The notes under the pieces were generated by a model. That model had not been told where the DNA came from, ran no database searches, and saw nothing but the letters and a program-made list of their open reading frames with translations. Below are positions 1 through 7,811 of a stretch of DNA of 64,000 nucleotides, in pieces (position 1 is the first letter of the stretch; each line of letters opens with the position of its first letter). A program made the position numbers and the translations under genes. The stretch is from a virus. The stretch covers positions 1-64,000 of IMG/VR virus record IMGVR_UViG_3300036820_000014; one strand, 5' to 3'.

Positions 1-161
1 AGCCCGCTCAACGGCTGAGCACCTAACGAATCCAACGTGCTCCCCCACACCGCATCGCACAAGTCTCGAAGGTTTAACCCTATACGCGAGTCGACCCCGG
101 CGGCGGACCGGGATCGTAAGGCCGACTCGCACTCATCCGAAGGGGGAACCTTCGATCGCGA

Positions 162-181
162 CCCTAATCATATGATTCGGG
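162..181. promoter_or_regulatory. 20-bp dyad in the left-edge noncoding stretch
   Basis: The stretch 1..199 holds no convincing gene. Its one clear structure is a near-perfect dyad, CCC-T-AATCAT/ATGATT-C-GGG, with a single mismatched pair and no loop. That shape suits a protein-binding site better than a terminator. A short GCTCA/TGAGC hairpin also lies at about 6..20. Function is unknown. Confidence 0.35.
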
Positions 182-199
182 TCTCCCTGTCACGCGGAT

Positions 200-346
200 T
201 CAACGACGGTTGCCTCGGCGTGATCGTTTGGCCTGCTCGGTCCGCTTGCGACGGATAGCCACCCGCTTGTCGACTGGACGCACCGAACCGGAGTGGCGAC
301 TACGCCTCGGCGACAGACCTAGCCATTGACCACCATCTGAGGGCAT
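200..346 (-). CDS. Small basic protein downstream of portal (hypothetical)
   Basis: A 48-codon frame starts at ATG three bases after the portal stop and ends at TGA. The C-terminal half is strongly basic (KRVAIRRKRTEQAKRSRRG), suggesting nucleic-acid binding if it is made. No Shine-Dalgarno sequence is visible, so it would depend on translational coupling to the portal gene. It could equally be a chance frame. Confidence 0.3.
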   Translation of the reverse strand: MPSDGGQWLGLSPRRSRHSGSVRPVDKRVAIRRKRTEQAKRSRRGNRR

Positions 347-349
347 GGC

Positions 350-2431
350 CTACCGTGCCACTAAAAGTCCGAGGGCCTCGGCCCAGTGTCCGGGGTCAAT
401 CACCGGCGAGTCATCGACGTAGAGCCGGTCGCGCACTGTAGCCACGACGAGCTGAGAACTACGGCTCGCCAGGTCGCTCGGGTCAGGCACGCCACACTCG
501 ACCGCCCAACGATAGACAGACTTGGCCATCGCTGAGCAGTCCGGACCGAGGAGATCATCGGGCTTGGCATAGGGCTCGACGAGAGCCGGGCCGAGAATGA
601 ACGACACTCGCGAGTTCGAGACACCATCGAGGGTTGCGGCATGAGGTGTAGGAGTCTTGCCGCCGGCGGGCGCGTACTTGGAGCGAAGACGGGCTCCGAT
701 ACGGTCGATCGTGCGCTCGACGGCGAGCTCGCCAGCTCCAGCGATTCGGGCTGCGAGAACCTCGTACGTCCTTACGGCCATCCCGGCATCGGCTGCGACT
801 TGCTTTGCCCGATCCTCGATCACCTTCTCCGCCCCCGACGACCCCGGTTGGACGGCCTTATCGGCATCGGCCAACGGCTGAGCGGCATCTGATGGTGGCG
901 CTGGCACGACCTCGCGGATCTTGGTGAGGCGAATGGCGTCGATACGACGGGTCTGCTCTTCGATGGTTGGGCCCTCACCCTGGAGTTGGAGTGCCTCGCG
1001 CAACTCGTCGTAGCGAACGGAGCCCTGGGTCTCGTCGTGGGTGAAGACCTCGACGATCTCCCTCACCCGGTCGGGGCGACTGACGAGCTGAGTGGCATCG
1101 AAGGTCACCGCGACCTGGAGAATCTCGTCTGGGTAACCGGCGTCGGAGATGCTGTCGGGGCTGATTCCTCGGGTCATCGCCATGGTGGGCCAGAGGATGC
1201 ACACGGTGAGCGCCTCGCAGAGAAGCTCGACCAGCGGCTCTATGTAGAGCTTGAAGGTGTCGATCGAGATTTGCGCCGCGTTGGCGAAGGTCGTGTCCAT
1301 GTGGCCACGGACTGCTTCGACGGGAAGGTCGAGGCCCTGAGCGAGTCGCTGGATAGCCTCGTCGCGCTTTAGGACCCCTTCCTGGTCCTCACCTTGGAAC
1401 GGGATGTGGCGGACCTTGTCGAGCAGGTCGGCTCGGCCCGTGAGGATGTAGGGCATGAACGCTGCGGCAGAGGCAGGATCATCGATCGCCTTCGCCCCGG
1501 TGTTCAAGATGTCAACGCTGAGCGGCTGCGTCTCTTCTGAGATTTGACCGTCTGGACCGACGTCGTCGTCGGGGTTGTCGAGCTCGTCGGGGATGAGCAG
1601 GACGCCGGCAGTGGCCATACGGCTTATGGCGGCCGCGTTCACTAACCGGGTGAGGATGACGAGTTCCTGCAGGATCTCCATGCAGGAGCGCACCGACGAG
1701 TCGGCGATCATCCCGTACTGAGCGTCCGGACGCCACACTCGGATGGGCTGGACGTCAGGACCCAACTCCTCGACCGGATACCCGGGCCCACCGAAGTATT
1801 GCCATTTACCGCTGTTGCCGTTTTTGATGAGCTCCTGATTCGATAGGACGTCGTAGACCCTGCCCACCGCTGATACCGAAGGGACCAAATAGCACTCGCC
1901 AGTTACGAAAACCTTCTCGCCGAACGCCCGCATGAGCCCCGACTGGCCACCGCGCTTGGCGCGCATGGTGCCGATGATCTTCTGGGCCTCGTCGGCCAGC
2001 GCGGGATCGAAGTCGTCGATCGGCTCTTCGCCGTCCATGCCGATGTCGACGGTCCCGTCTTGGTTCCGCTTTCCGACCGCGAGCTTGATCCGGGCGAGAC
2101 AGTTTCCGACGTAGAGCTTGGCGGAGTTCAGCTCGCCGACCTGGCGGGTGTAGCCCCACGCTTGGTGCTGCCAGTTCCGGGTGGAAGCGTTAGGGCTACC
2201 GGCATTGGAGTCGGAGGGATCTTGGATCTCGGCGGCCGCCGTCAGAGCATCGAAGGTCGCGGCGAGTTGCTTCGATTGCAGATTCATGTAGGTCTCGCGT
2301 GTCATGGCGCGAGCCCGCTGTCGTGCTTCTGACCGAGGCCTAACCGTCGGTTCGGGTCGCTCGAGGACGGCCGTAGATGAACGACCGGGTCCTGAGACAG
2401 TCCCATCGATGGGAGATTTACGAGCCGGCAC
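350..2431 (-). CDS. Phage portal protein
   Basis: 693 residues. The portal forms the ring at one capsid vertex through which DNA is packaged and to which the tail attaches. The segment VWRPDAQYGMIADSS followed by a long helix (about residues 235-280) and the loop around GVLLIPDELDNP are typical of actinophage portals. After about residue 520 the chain becomes helical and charged, as in the long C-terminal extensions of these portals. The GTG start has a GAGGT Shine-Dalgarno and follows the membrane-protein stop by 8 nt. The large terminase is upstream, separated by tRNAs and small genes. Capsid and protease genes would be expected beyond the left edge. Confidence 0.9.
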   Translation of the reverse strand: MPARKSPIDGTVSGPGRSSTAVLERPEPTVRPRSEARQRARAMTRETYMNLQSKQLAATFDALTAAAEIQDPSDSNAGSPNASTRNWQHQAWGYTRQVGELNSAKLYVGNCLARIKLAVGKRNQDGTVDIGMDGEEPIDDFDPALADEAQKIIGTMRAKRGGQSGLMRAFGEKVFVTGECYLVPSVSAVGRVYDVLSNQELIKNGNSGKWQYFGGPGYPVEELGPDVQPIRVWRPDAQYGMIADSSVRSCMEILQELVILTRLVNAAAISRMATAGVLLIPDELDNPDDDVGPDGQISEETQPLSVDILNTGAKAIDDPASAAAFMPYILTGRADLLDKVRHIPFQGEDQEGVLKRDEAIQRLAQGLDLPVEAVRGHMDTTFANAAQISIDTFKLYIEPLVELLCEALTVCILWPTMAMTRGISPDSISDAGYPDEILQVAVTFDATQLVSRPDRVREIVEVFTHDETQGSVRYDELREALQLQGEGPTIEEQTRRIDAIRLTKIREVVPAPPSDAAQPLADADKAVQPGSSGAEKVIEDRAKQVAADAGMAVRTYEVLAARIAGAGELAVERTIDRIGARLRSKYAPAGGKTPTPHAATLDGVSNSRVSFILGPALVEPYAKPDDLLGPDCSAMAKSVYRWAVECGVPDPSDLASRSSQLVVATVRDRLYVDDSPVIDPGHWAEALGLLVAR

Positions 2432-2439
2432 CTACGACC

Positions 2440-2799
2440 TCACGACCAGATCATGCCGAGCAGTCCGGCGGCGCCGGCGATACCGGGCCATGCCCAGACC
2501 GTCTCGGTCCAGGTGGGAACGAAGCCCGAAGCGTGGGCAAGAAGAGCGCCGGCGAGTGAGAGCCAAAGAGAAACGCACCACTGACAGTTGATGAACTTCT
2601 CGGGCCAACTCGGTTCGAGGTGTACCGACACCTTGGCATCGATCGGCCGAGAGTCCTCTTTACGAAGCGTCGGCCTCGGTTGCCATGGCCAGTGGCGATT
2701 GATCGCCACGCGTAACGGCAGCGTGATGTCATCACCAACAATGAGCCGGGTAACCCGCATCACTGCAAGAACTACTAGCGCGAGACCAATCGCCGTCAC
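2440..2799 (-). CDS. Small membrane protein, DUF1360-like
   Basis: 119 residues with a hydrophobic N-terminus (about 1-20), a Cys-containing segment CQWCVSLWLSLAG (about 73-85) and a hydrophobic C-terminus, so probably two or three membrane segments. The short W-C spacing within a membrane helix resembles DUF1360 proteins of phages and Gram-positive bacteria, whose function is unknown. It lies between a tiny basic gene and the portal gene in the same direction. Confidence 0.6.
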   Translation of the reverse strand: MTAIGLALVVLAVMRVTRLIVGDDITLPLRVAINRHWPWQPRPTLRKEDSRPIDAKVSVHLEPSWPEKFINCQWCVSLWLSLAGALLAHASGFVPTWTETVWAWPGIAGAAGLLGMIWS

Positions 2800-2863
2800 G
2801 GTGAACTCGCCCTCATCGGGTCGAATGGTACTGACGCAGAAACGGATTCGTCCGGATGCAGTG

Positions 2864-2986
2864 TCAGCGGGTCATGATCTTGAGCTTCTTAACGCCCTTG
2901 GCCCTCGAGGACGAACCTTTCCGAGCCGTCTTGTGACCCGGCGCACTCTTGACATTCGCTGTCGGACGAGCTGGACGCTTTGCCAT
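2864..2986 (-). CDS. Tiny lysine/arginine-rich protein
   Basis: 40 codons beginning MAKRPARPTANVKSAPGHK; about one residue in three is Lys or Arg. It sits directly downstream of the tRNA-Ser(TGA) gene. The frame stays open through the tRNAs, but only this part has protein-like composition. No strong Shine-Dalgarno is seen. A small DNA- or RNA-binding protein is possible; the function is not recognised. Confidence 0.4.
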   Translation of the reverse strand: MAKRPARPTANVKSAPGHKTARKGSSSRAKGVKKLKIMTR

Positions 2987-3006
2987 CAGGCGGAATGATA
3001 GATGCG

Positions 3007-3092
3007 CGGAAGGCCGAGGACTTGAACCCCAGGGCTGTGGACCCCAATCCGTTTTCAAGACGGTTCCGGCGCGCCTGTCCGGTTGACCTTCC
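3007..3092 (-). tRNA. tRNA-Ser (anticodon TGA, reads UCA)
   Basis: The reverse strand folds into a full class II tRNA. The acceptor is GGAAGGT/GCCTTCC, the D-stem is CCGG/CCGG, the anticodon loop is CTTGAAA with TGA at the centre, there is a GGG/CCC variable arm, and the T-arm TGGGG-TTCAAGT-CCTCG has the canonical T-loop. The discriminator base is G and the CCA end is not encoded. The long variable arm confirms serine. It lies 2 nt from a second serine tRNA. Confidence 0.9.
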
Positions 3093-3094
3093 AG

Positions 3095-3175
3095 CGGAGG
3101 GCTGAGGTCTCGATCCCCACGGTGACCCGCGAGCTGGTTAGCAACCAGTCCCGTCTCCTCGACGGTTAACCCTCC
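3095..3175 (-). tRNA. tRNA-Ser (anticodon GCT, reads AGC/AGU)
   Basis: Acceptor GGAGGGT/GCCCTCC, D-stem CCGT/ACGG, anticodon loop TTGCTAA with GCT, a short variable arm (GCGG-GTCA-CCGT) and a T-arm TGGGG/CCTCA. The T-loop reads ATCGAGA, so the usual T54 is A, and the length of about 81 nt is short for a serine tRNA. Both points make it slightly degenerate. No CCA is encoded. With the neighbouring TGA tRNA it forms a two-gene serine cluster between portal and terminase genes. Confidence 0.82.
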
Positions 3176-3225
3176 AGGTTCAGGAAGGCGAGGAACTTCG
3201 GGGGACGGTCGGAGATTAGGTCTGG

Positions 3226-3471
3226 TCACCTGCATACCCGAATGGACTCGTCAGTCTTCATCACGCGACGCGCCACCTCCGGAGGAGGACCGAGCGGCTG
3301 GTGTTCCGGGTCCACTGGATCGCACCGCTGCGAAAGATGAAACTCGACTGCGGGTGCTGTCCACACCTCTACTCGGTTGGTGTCGACTGTGATTGCGACC
3401 ACAAGCGTGCACTCATCGATCATGTCAAAAGGGCGAAGATCCGATGCTGGGAGTTCGATGACCTGCGCCAT
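3226..3471 (-). CDS. Hypothetical protein (ASDLRPFDMI type)
   Basis: 81 residues. The N-terminus VIELPASDLRPFDMIDE followed by beta-strand-like VVAITVDTNRVEVWT resembles small phage proteins with a beta-barrel-like fold, but no function is known. It starts 9 nt after the stop of the zinc-ribbon gene and is the last protein gene before the tRNA pair. Confidence 0.55.
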   Translation of the reverse strand: MAQVIELPASDLRPFDMIDECTLVVAITVDTNRVEVWTAPAVEFHLSQRCDPVDPEHQPLGPPPEVARRVMKTDESIRVCR

Positions 3472-3480
3472 TTGAGGGGC

Positions 3481-3627
3481 CTATACCGCCGAAAGGCGCT
3501 CGACCTCATCATCGTTCCAGTCGAACTCGTGGCCACACTCCGAGCACATGAGCATGGGGCATCCCTCGTCGTATTCGAGATGCACGCAATGGTCACAAAG
3601 AGATACTTGAAGACGACGACGGAGCAC
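3481..3627 (-). CDS. Tiny zinc-ribbon protein
   Basis: 48 codons with two CxxC pairs, CDHC near residue 11 and CSEC near residue 28, then an acidic tail ending DWNDDEVERLSAV. This spacing suits one structural zinc site. The GTG start is chosen because it is the first after the preceding gene; a TTG five codons upstream is also possible. It is typical of single-domain zinc ribbons in phage operons. Confidence 0.5.
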   Translation of the reverse strand: MLRRRLQVSLCDHCVHLEYDEGCPMLMCSECGHEFDWNDDEVERLSAV

Positions 3628-3651
3628 CTTGAGGTGGAACAAAACCCGCTG

Positions 3652-3771
3652 TCATGGGGTCGCGGCGTCGGGATCCAGCAGCATCACGGGCACATCGAAG
3701 GCCTTGGCGATCGCTCGCGTAGCACGCCGCCTACGAGATGGTCGCATCGCTTCGGTGGCCTCGGCAGTCAC
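3652..3771 (-). CDS. 39-residue basic hypothetical protein
   Basis: The GTG start overlaps the upstream stop as GTGA, which strongly suggests translational coupling. The peptide has an arginine cluster (MRPSRRRRATRAIAKAF) followed by DVPVMLLDPDA, resembling the end of a small helix-turn-helix or recognition-helix protein. The function is not recognised. Confidence 0.5.
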   Translation of the reverse strand: MTAEATEAMRPSRRRRATRAIAKAFDVPVMLLDPDAATP

Positions 3772-3962
3772 GGGGCCGAGCGTACCGAATGTGTCCAGTG
3801 CTTGTAGAACTCATCGTTGAGGATCCGTTCGATCACGCCATCGGCGCTGGGCTCATCACGACAGCGGACTAGCCGGTAATACACGGGGAGACTGACGCCA
3901 CGTAGGGCCAGCTTCAGCCTGAGTTCGTCATCGGCCAGATCACGCCACTCATCTCGGAGCAC
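3768..3962 (-). CDS. Hypothetical helical protein
   Basis: 64 residues from GTG 3962, or 74 from ATG 3989. The sequence DEWRDLADDELRLKLALRG is amphipathic helix; two further short helices follow. It overlaps the stop of the upstream gene by 14 nt and ends in a GTGA overlap with the next gene. No family is recognised. Confidence 0.5.
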   Translation of the reverse strand: MLRDEWRDLADDELRLKLALRGVSLPVYYRLVRCRDEPSADGVIERILNDEFYKHWTHSVRSAP

Positions 3963-4293
3963 GGAAATGCTCGGCGAGGCCGAAACCATTGCCAGCGTTA
4001 TGGGTGAGATTCGTACGGTCCACCGCTGCCACGGCTTTCCGTCGATCCCCGCCTCGGAGCAACGTCCGCCACTCGTCGACGGCGGCGGCACCGCGACCAG
4101 TCGCGGCACTCAGGGCCTCGGAGCGAGCCATGCTGGCCTGATCCCTGGGCACGCCACCCTTCGACCTCGCACCTCGAACCCGGACGTCAGGTCGCCAGCG
4201 CTTTGGACGTTCGACCGGTGCCGATGTGTCCGGCGTGTCGAGGACCGGGAGCGGAGTGCCGAAGTCGTCATCGTCCAGCTCGAACTCGTCCAT
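3949..4293 (-). CDS. Hypothetical protein downstream of large terminase
   Basis: 114 residues: an acidic N-terminus (MDEFELDDDDFG), a proline/basic middle and a helical C-terminal half. It begins 39 nt after the terminase stop. The short gap holds CTAGAAACTTGAAACTAG, a repeat of GAAACT flanked by CTAG, of unknown role. No Shine-Dalgarno is obvious. Function unknown. Confidence 0.5.
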   Translation of the reverse strand: MDEFELDDDDFGTPLPVLDTPDTSAPVERPKRWRPDVRVRGARSKGGVPRDQASMARSEALSAATGRGAAAVDEWRTLLRGGDRRKAVAAVDRTNLTHNAGNGFGLAEHFRAPR

Positions 4294-4332
4294 ACCGACA
4301 ACCTAGTTTCAAGTTTCTAGTTACTCGTCCCC

Positions 4333-5952
4333 CTAGCCGACGCTGCCAGCTCGGATCTCCCGCTGGGCTGCTCCGGAGCCACGGGCACGCCGGACACGGT
4401 GGATCCGTGACAAGGCCTGTGAGCAGGCGTCCACCATGTCATCGTGGGTCCCCTGGTTGAACGCCGACATCTCCTCAAGGAAAACCGGCACCCAGGGCGC
4501 CCAGCCTGGCAGGTGGACATCGCCCGCTTGGATGTAGCCGGATACCGCGACTAGTCGCGTGAACTTGTCGCCCTTGACGGGCACCGAGATGATGCCGGCG
4601 AGGCCCCTGCGTCGGACCAGATTGACCGAGTGGCGCTCGGGCTTGGTCATCCCAAGCTCGCCAGCCACATCGTCTGAGATTTCGTAGCCGGGCGCCGGCG
4701 TCCGGAGCGACTCCATGACCTCGGGCCCGTAACCGGCCGCCTCCACGAGGTGGAGCCGACAGGCCGGGTATCGGACGACTACGAGCGCCATGGCGTTTGT
4801 GGTGAGCGCCTGGGGCCACTGACCGCGTAGCTGGTCGATCAGCCAGCAGTCCTTGCCGGTGACGCCCCACACCTGGCCGACCGTATAGTCACCCGACTCC
4901 TTGTCCTTCAGCTTCATGTCCCACGAGCTCACGACACGATCGAAGGTGGTGGGCCAGAACGAGTCCTCTACCACCCACCAGTCCCGCTTGATGAGAAGGC
5001 CCTCTGGCGGACTTGGGCGCTGCTGCTCAAGCGCGGAGGCGAGGTACTCGCCCAGGGCTGCCGCTCGAGCCAACACCTCCTCCCGGTTGAAACGTTCGGG
5101 CTCGAGCAACTCGCCGGGTCGACGGCCTAGCGGGTCCGGCAGGCGCAGGATGGGGTCGACGGCGAGCGGGTCCGGAGCCTCGGCGATAGCTGGGAGGCGG
5201 ACGACGGTCCACTTGTCGGCGTGCTCGATCTCGGACGACTGACGGAGCCGGGCTTGGAAATCGTTCTCGTGCCACCTGGTGCCGGCTGAGATCTTCGGGG
5301 CATCGAAGCGCTGCAGACGGAGGCGGCACTGGGAGCGGTAGACATTCCATACTGACTCTCGCTGAGCCGCTGAGTGCGCCGCCTGCCAGCCTTTGATCAG
5401 GTCGTCCAGGAGTAGGACGTCTTGAGGAAAGCCGGTGATGGCTCCGCCGATGCCGACGCAATAGAGCCCGCCGCCCTCCGACGTCGTCCACTTCCCTCGA
5501 GCTCGCTGGTCGGGGCGAAGGCGGAATCGCAGCTTCGAGGCGTACCTCTCGGCGATGTCTCGGGCCTTGCCTCCCTCGTCGACCGCCTTGTCCGCGTCGT
5601 ACGAGACGTACATGATCCGTGTCTTCGGGCTCCGATCGAGGATCCACAGTGCGCCCCACATGATGAGCGTGGTTTTCCCGAGCTGAGATGGCAACCACCA
5701 TTCCTGGTTCGGGTCCTCGCCATTTACGGACTCGGCGAACTTGCGACCGAGCAGCTTGATGTAGGGCCAGAGCTTGTACTCGCCATCGGTCAGGTGGTGA
5801 GCGAAGGTGGCCGGGTTGGCTCGCCAGGGTGTGTCGTCTTCGAGCGCCTTGTCGACCGCTTTTCGTTCAGCCGGCGTGAGCTTCTGGAGAATCCGGGCGC
5901 GCTTCGGAGACGGGAGATCGATCAGCCATTCGACATCGATCGCCTGGGTCAC
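4333..5952 (-). CDS. terL: Terminase large subunit
   Basis: 539 residues from the GTG that overlaps the upstream stop (GTGA). It is the ATP-driven motor and nuclease that cuts and packages phage DNA through the portal. The N-terminal ATPase has a variant Walker A (LPSQLGKTT, about residues 87-95) and Walker B (DVLLLDD, about 180). The C-terminal RNase H-like nuclease shows the first acidic strand VSSWDMKLKD (about 345) and a late acidic motif around DDMVDAC (about 515). An upstream ATG at 6024 exists but would overlap the previous gene by 76 nt. The putative small subunit lies about 6.6 kb upstream, an unusually long separation. Confidence 0.92.
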   Translation of the reverse strand: MTQAIDVEWLIDLPSPKRARILQKLTPAERKAVDKALEDDTPWRANPATFAHHLTDGEYKLWPYIKLLGRKFAESVNGEDPNQEWWLPSQLGKTTLIMWGALWILDRSPKTRIMYVSYDADKAVDEGGKARDIAERYASKLRFRLRPDQRARGKWTTSEGGGLYCVGIGGAITGFPQDVLLLDDLIKGWQAAHSAAQRESVWNVYRSQCRLRLQRFDAPKISAGTRWHENDFQARLRQSSEIEHADKWTVVRLPAIAEAPDPLAVDPILRLPDPLGRRPGELLEPERFNREEVLARAAALGEYLASALEQQRPSPPEGLLIKRDWWVVEDSFWPTTFDRVVSSWDMKLKDKESGDYTVGQVWGVTGKDCWLIDQLRGQWPQALTTNAMALVVVRYPACRLHLVEAAGYGPEVMESLRTPAPGYEISDDVAGELGMTKPERHSVNLVRRRGLAGIISVPVKGDKFTRLVAVSGYIQAGDVHLPGWAPWVPVFLEEMSAFNQGTHDDMVDACSQALSRIHRVRRARGSGAAQREIRAGSVG

Positions 5953-6089
5953 TCCCAGTGCTCGTCGTGAAGTAACCCGATCCGGAGTCCGATTCGCTCG
6001 ACCCAGCAGAGAACGCAGAGCCAAGGATTATGCGCTTTGTCCCATCTCCAATGAGTGGGGCTGTTCTGAATGTAGATACCGCGCTTCAC
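5949..6089 (-). CDS. Tiny CxxC protein upstream of terL
   Basis: 46 codons between two GTGA overlaps, so it is translationally coupled on both sides. It contains a single CVLC pair within a Trp-rich segment (WRWDKAHNPWLCVLCW), perhaps a half zinc site. Function unknown. Confidence 0.5.
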   Translation of the reverse strand: MKRGIYIQNSPTHWRWDKAHNPWLCVLCWVERIGLRIGLLHDEHWE

Positions 6090-6295
6090 GGCATCCTCGG
6101 TCCGGCACCCGACGGCCTGGGCATGTTCGTCAGCTCGGGCCCGCATTCAGCCATGAGCCGATCGGCTCGTTGATACCTGATGCACTTCTCACCACAACGG
6201 CGGCAACGCTTGGTCATCGTGTGCCAGGTGTGATTTCTGTAGCGCCATCCGGATCCGATCCATGTGGTCTGGAACCGGTGGATGTGGAACCTCAC
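6086..6295 (-). CDS. Small Cys-containing basic protein
   Basis: 69 residues with CRRCGEKC near the middle, flanked by basic residues and preceded by several His residues, consistent with a small zinc site. The end overlaps the next gene by GTGA. The start GTG at 6295 overlaps a stop at 6292, but that stop belongs to a different frame from the gene I call next upstream. Function unknown. Confidence 0.45.
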   Translation of the reverse strand: MRFHIHRFQTTWIGSGWRYRNHTWHTMTKRCRRCGEKCIRYQRADRLMAECGPELTNMPRPSGAGPRMP

Positions 6296-6341
6296 GGCGA
6301 CAAGCTACGACCAACGGGCACGCCGGTGCTGGGCTTACCCG

Positions 6342-6590
6342 CTATGCCAGCTCCGACGTAGACGGTACTGAGGCCGTTCGCATCGTCGGAATGCCTCCGA
6401 CGTCGGTCAGTGTTCGCCAGGTCGATCGCTTGTGACGGTCGACTCCCGATCCGGATCGCAGTCCATCGATCCGTCGCCGACCATAGCCCTCTCGAATAGT
6501 TGGCAGGCGTCCGTCGTCGTTCCATCGAGCAAACCTCGGGGGTCGCTCTGCCTGATCCCAGTGCTTACAGTCGCGGCACAAGGGATTCAC
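6342..6590 (-). CDS. Hypothetical protein with CxxCKHW motif
   Basis: 82 residues starting at a GTG that overlaps the upstream stop (GTGA). The N-terminus NPLCRDCKHWDQAE is a common small-phage zinc motif. The second half looks less protein-like, and a competing frame (6292..6525) ends in a GTGA overlap with the next gene. A frameshift between the two is possible. Confidence 0.45.
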   Translation of the reverse strand: MNPLCRDCKHWDQAERPPRFARWNDDGRLPTIREGYGRRRIDGLRSGSGVDRHKRSTWRTLTDVGGIPTMRTASVPSTSELA

Positions 6591-7081
6591 AACTCGCCCC
6601 GCTCGACACTATCGAAGGTGTTGAAGAAACTCCCATGGGAGTGCCGATCGCCGTTGCCCACCGTGACTACCTGGGACTCGCTGTTGATGTTCAACATGTC
6701 GATCGAGTGCCCGCATGGGCCCAGAGAGAACTCACGCGCTCGAGGAAAGCCCGGTGTGATTAACCTAATCGTTTCCGCCCTGATCCCCCGTTCTCGCACC
6801 GTGGTAGCTGGCTCGTGACACGTCGGACAGTCGAGATCCTTGACCGTCAGGAACTCCCGAGGCTCGTGGACACCGTCCAGCTCATCGAGGACGGCCTGAA
6901 GCTCGACCAAGATCGGGTGGGAGAATCGTCCTGGGAGTTGCTCCTGCTCCAGGAGCTCACGCACTCGGCGGGCTGTCTGCACAACCGAGGCGATCTTCTG
7001 GTACTGGCTGGGGAACAAGTCGTCGTATATCGCTTGATCTAGAACCCCGCCGATAAGTTTCATGTCCAGCGGCTCGGTCAC
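6587..7081 (-). CDS. Hypothetical protein, helical N-terminus plus zinc site
   Basis: 164 residues. An amphipathic helical half (SQYQKIASVVQTARRVRELL) is followed by CPTC near residue 85 and CGHS near residue 122, which could bind one zinc. Both ends use overlaps (GTGA at the start and at the end), so it sits inside a tight operon. No family is recognised. Confidence 0.6.
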   Translation of the reverse strand: MTEPLDMKLIGGVLDQAIYDDLFPSQYQKIASVVQTARRVRELLEQEQLPGRFSHPILVELQAVLDELDGVHEPREFLTVKDLDCPTCHEPATTVRERGIRAETIRLITPGFPRAREFSLGPCGHSIDMLNINSESQVVTVGNGDRHSHGSFFNTFDSVERGEL

Positions 7082-7449
7082 CCTTCCCCCGTCTCAACCC
7101 TGTTTTGGAACAAGAGCACCCGCTGTGTGACGAGGTGACTCAACTCGTCTGGGAAGCCTGAATCAGCCGACGGTTTTGGATCTCGTAACCTGATCGTTCC
7201 CTCGCTCATAACCCTGAAGGACGGGAATGTGGTGGTCTTCACCGTCCTAGCACTGCCGTCTGGGTGAGGATCGATACGGGCGATCAGAGCGCCCTCTTGC
7301 GTCCAATACTCGGTGACCTCCCGGATGATGTTGTCCGCCAAACCGGTCCCGACGCAGTGAACGATCACGATCACCTCTTGGATCTGCGCGTTCCTAAGAC
7401 GCCCGCTCTCGAAGTCCGACTCGAATGTGGCACCCAAGTCCCGTCTCAT
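7078..7449 (-). CDS. Hypothetical protein
   Basis: 123 residues starting at an ATG that overlaps the upstream stop (ATGA). It appears to be an alpha/beta protein with strands around QEVIVIVHCVG and GALIARIDPHPDGS. The frame extends further upstream, but overlap evidence favours this start. Function unknown. Confidence 0.5.
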   Translation of the reverse strand: MRRDLGATFESDFESGRLRNAQIQEVIVIVHCVGTGLADNIIREVTEYWTQEGALIARIDPHPDGSARTVKTTTFPSFRVMSEGTIRLRDPKPSADSGFPDELSHLVTQRVLLFQNRVETGEG

Positions 7450-7811
7450 GTCGAAGCCTGGGCATCGGTGCTCGACCGGGTGCCGACCATGTTGTGAGGC
7501 CGGCCCTGGCTGACCCTCCACCCGGCACGTCTCCACACTTTCGGACACGGCACGCGAGCATCCCTCCACCCGATGCAGATGGCGCGAGTCGAACGGCTGG
7601 TCCGCTTCCGTGAGCAGCGGATCTGGTAGCCGCCCGCTTCCCAGTGAAAGGCGTCGAGCTCACGGCCACCATTCGGTCGGTCGATGTCGACCATGTCGCA
7701 GATGATGCGCGCCGGGTCGATGAGCGGGTGAGCTTCGCTGACGGTCCGAGCGTCCCAGGTGATGATCAGCTTGCCGAGGATCAGGTGTCGACCGTTCAAT
7801 TCGTGAATCAT
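7446..7811 (-). CDS. Hypothetical protein (beta-rich N-terminus)
   Basis: 121 residues. The ATG is preceded by a good Shine-Dalgarno (AAGGAAAG) and overlaps the upstream stop as ATGA. The first half, HLILGKLIITWDARTV, looks protein-like; the basic, Trp-rich end is less convincing, so the real protein might be shorter. No family is recognised. Confidence 0.5.
   Translation of the reverse strand: MIHELNGRHLILGKLIITWDARTVSEAHPLIDPARIICDMVDIDRPNGGRELDAFHWEAGGYQIRCSRKRTSRSTRAICIGWRDARVPCPKVWRRAGWRVSQGRPHNMVGTRSSTDAQAST

Noticed and set aside
37-258. 73-codon plus-strand frame at the left edge
   Set aside because: Low-complexity basic composition, no Shine-Dalgarno and overlap with the noncoding dyad region; not protein-like.
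2864-3235. Full 123-codon frame across the tRNA region
   Set aside because: Most of it lies over the two tRNA genes; only the last 40 codons look like protein.
4306-4323. CTAGAAACTTGAAACTAG read as an operator
   Set aside because: It is not a true palindrome beyond CTAG and does not match the CTAWAR consensus; a chance repeat is likely.
6292-6525. 77-codon minus frame competing with 6342..6590
   Set aside because: It ends in a tidy GTGA overlap, but its composition is Arg/Ser-rich and the CRDCKHW frame starts in a better overlap. Kept as a possible frameshift partner only.
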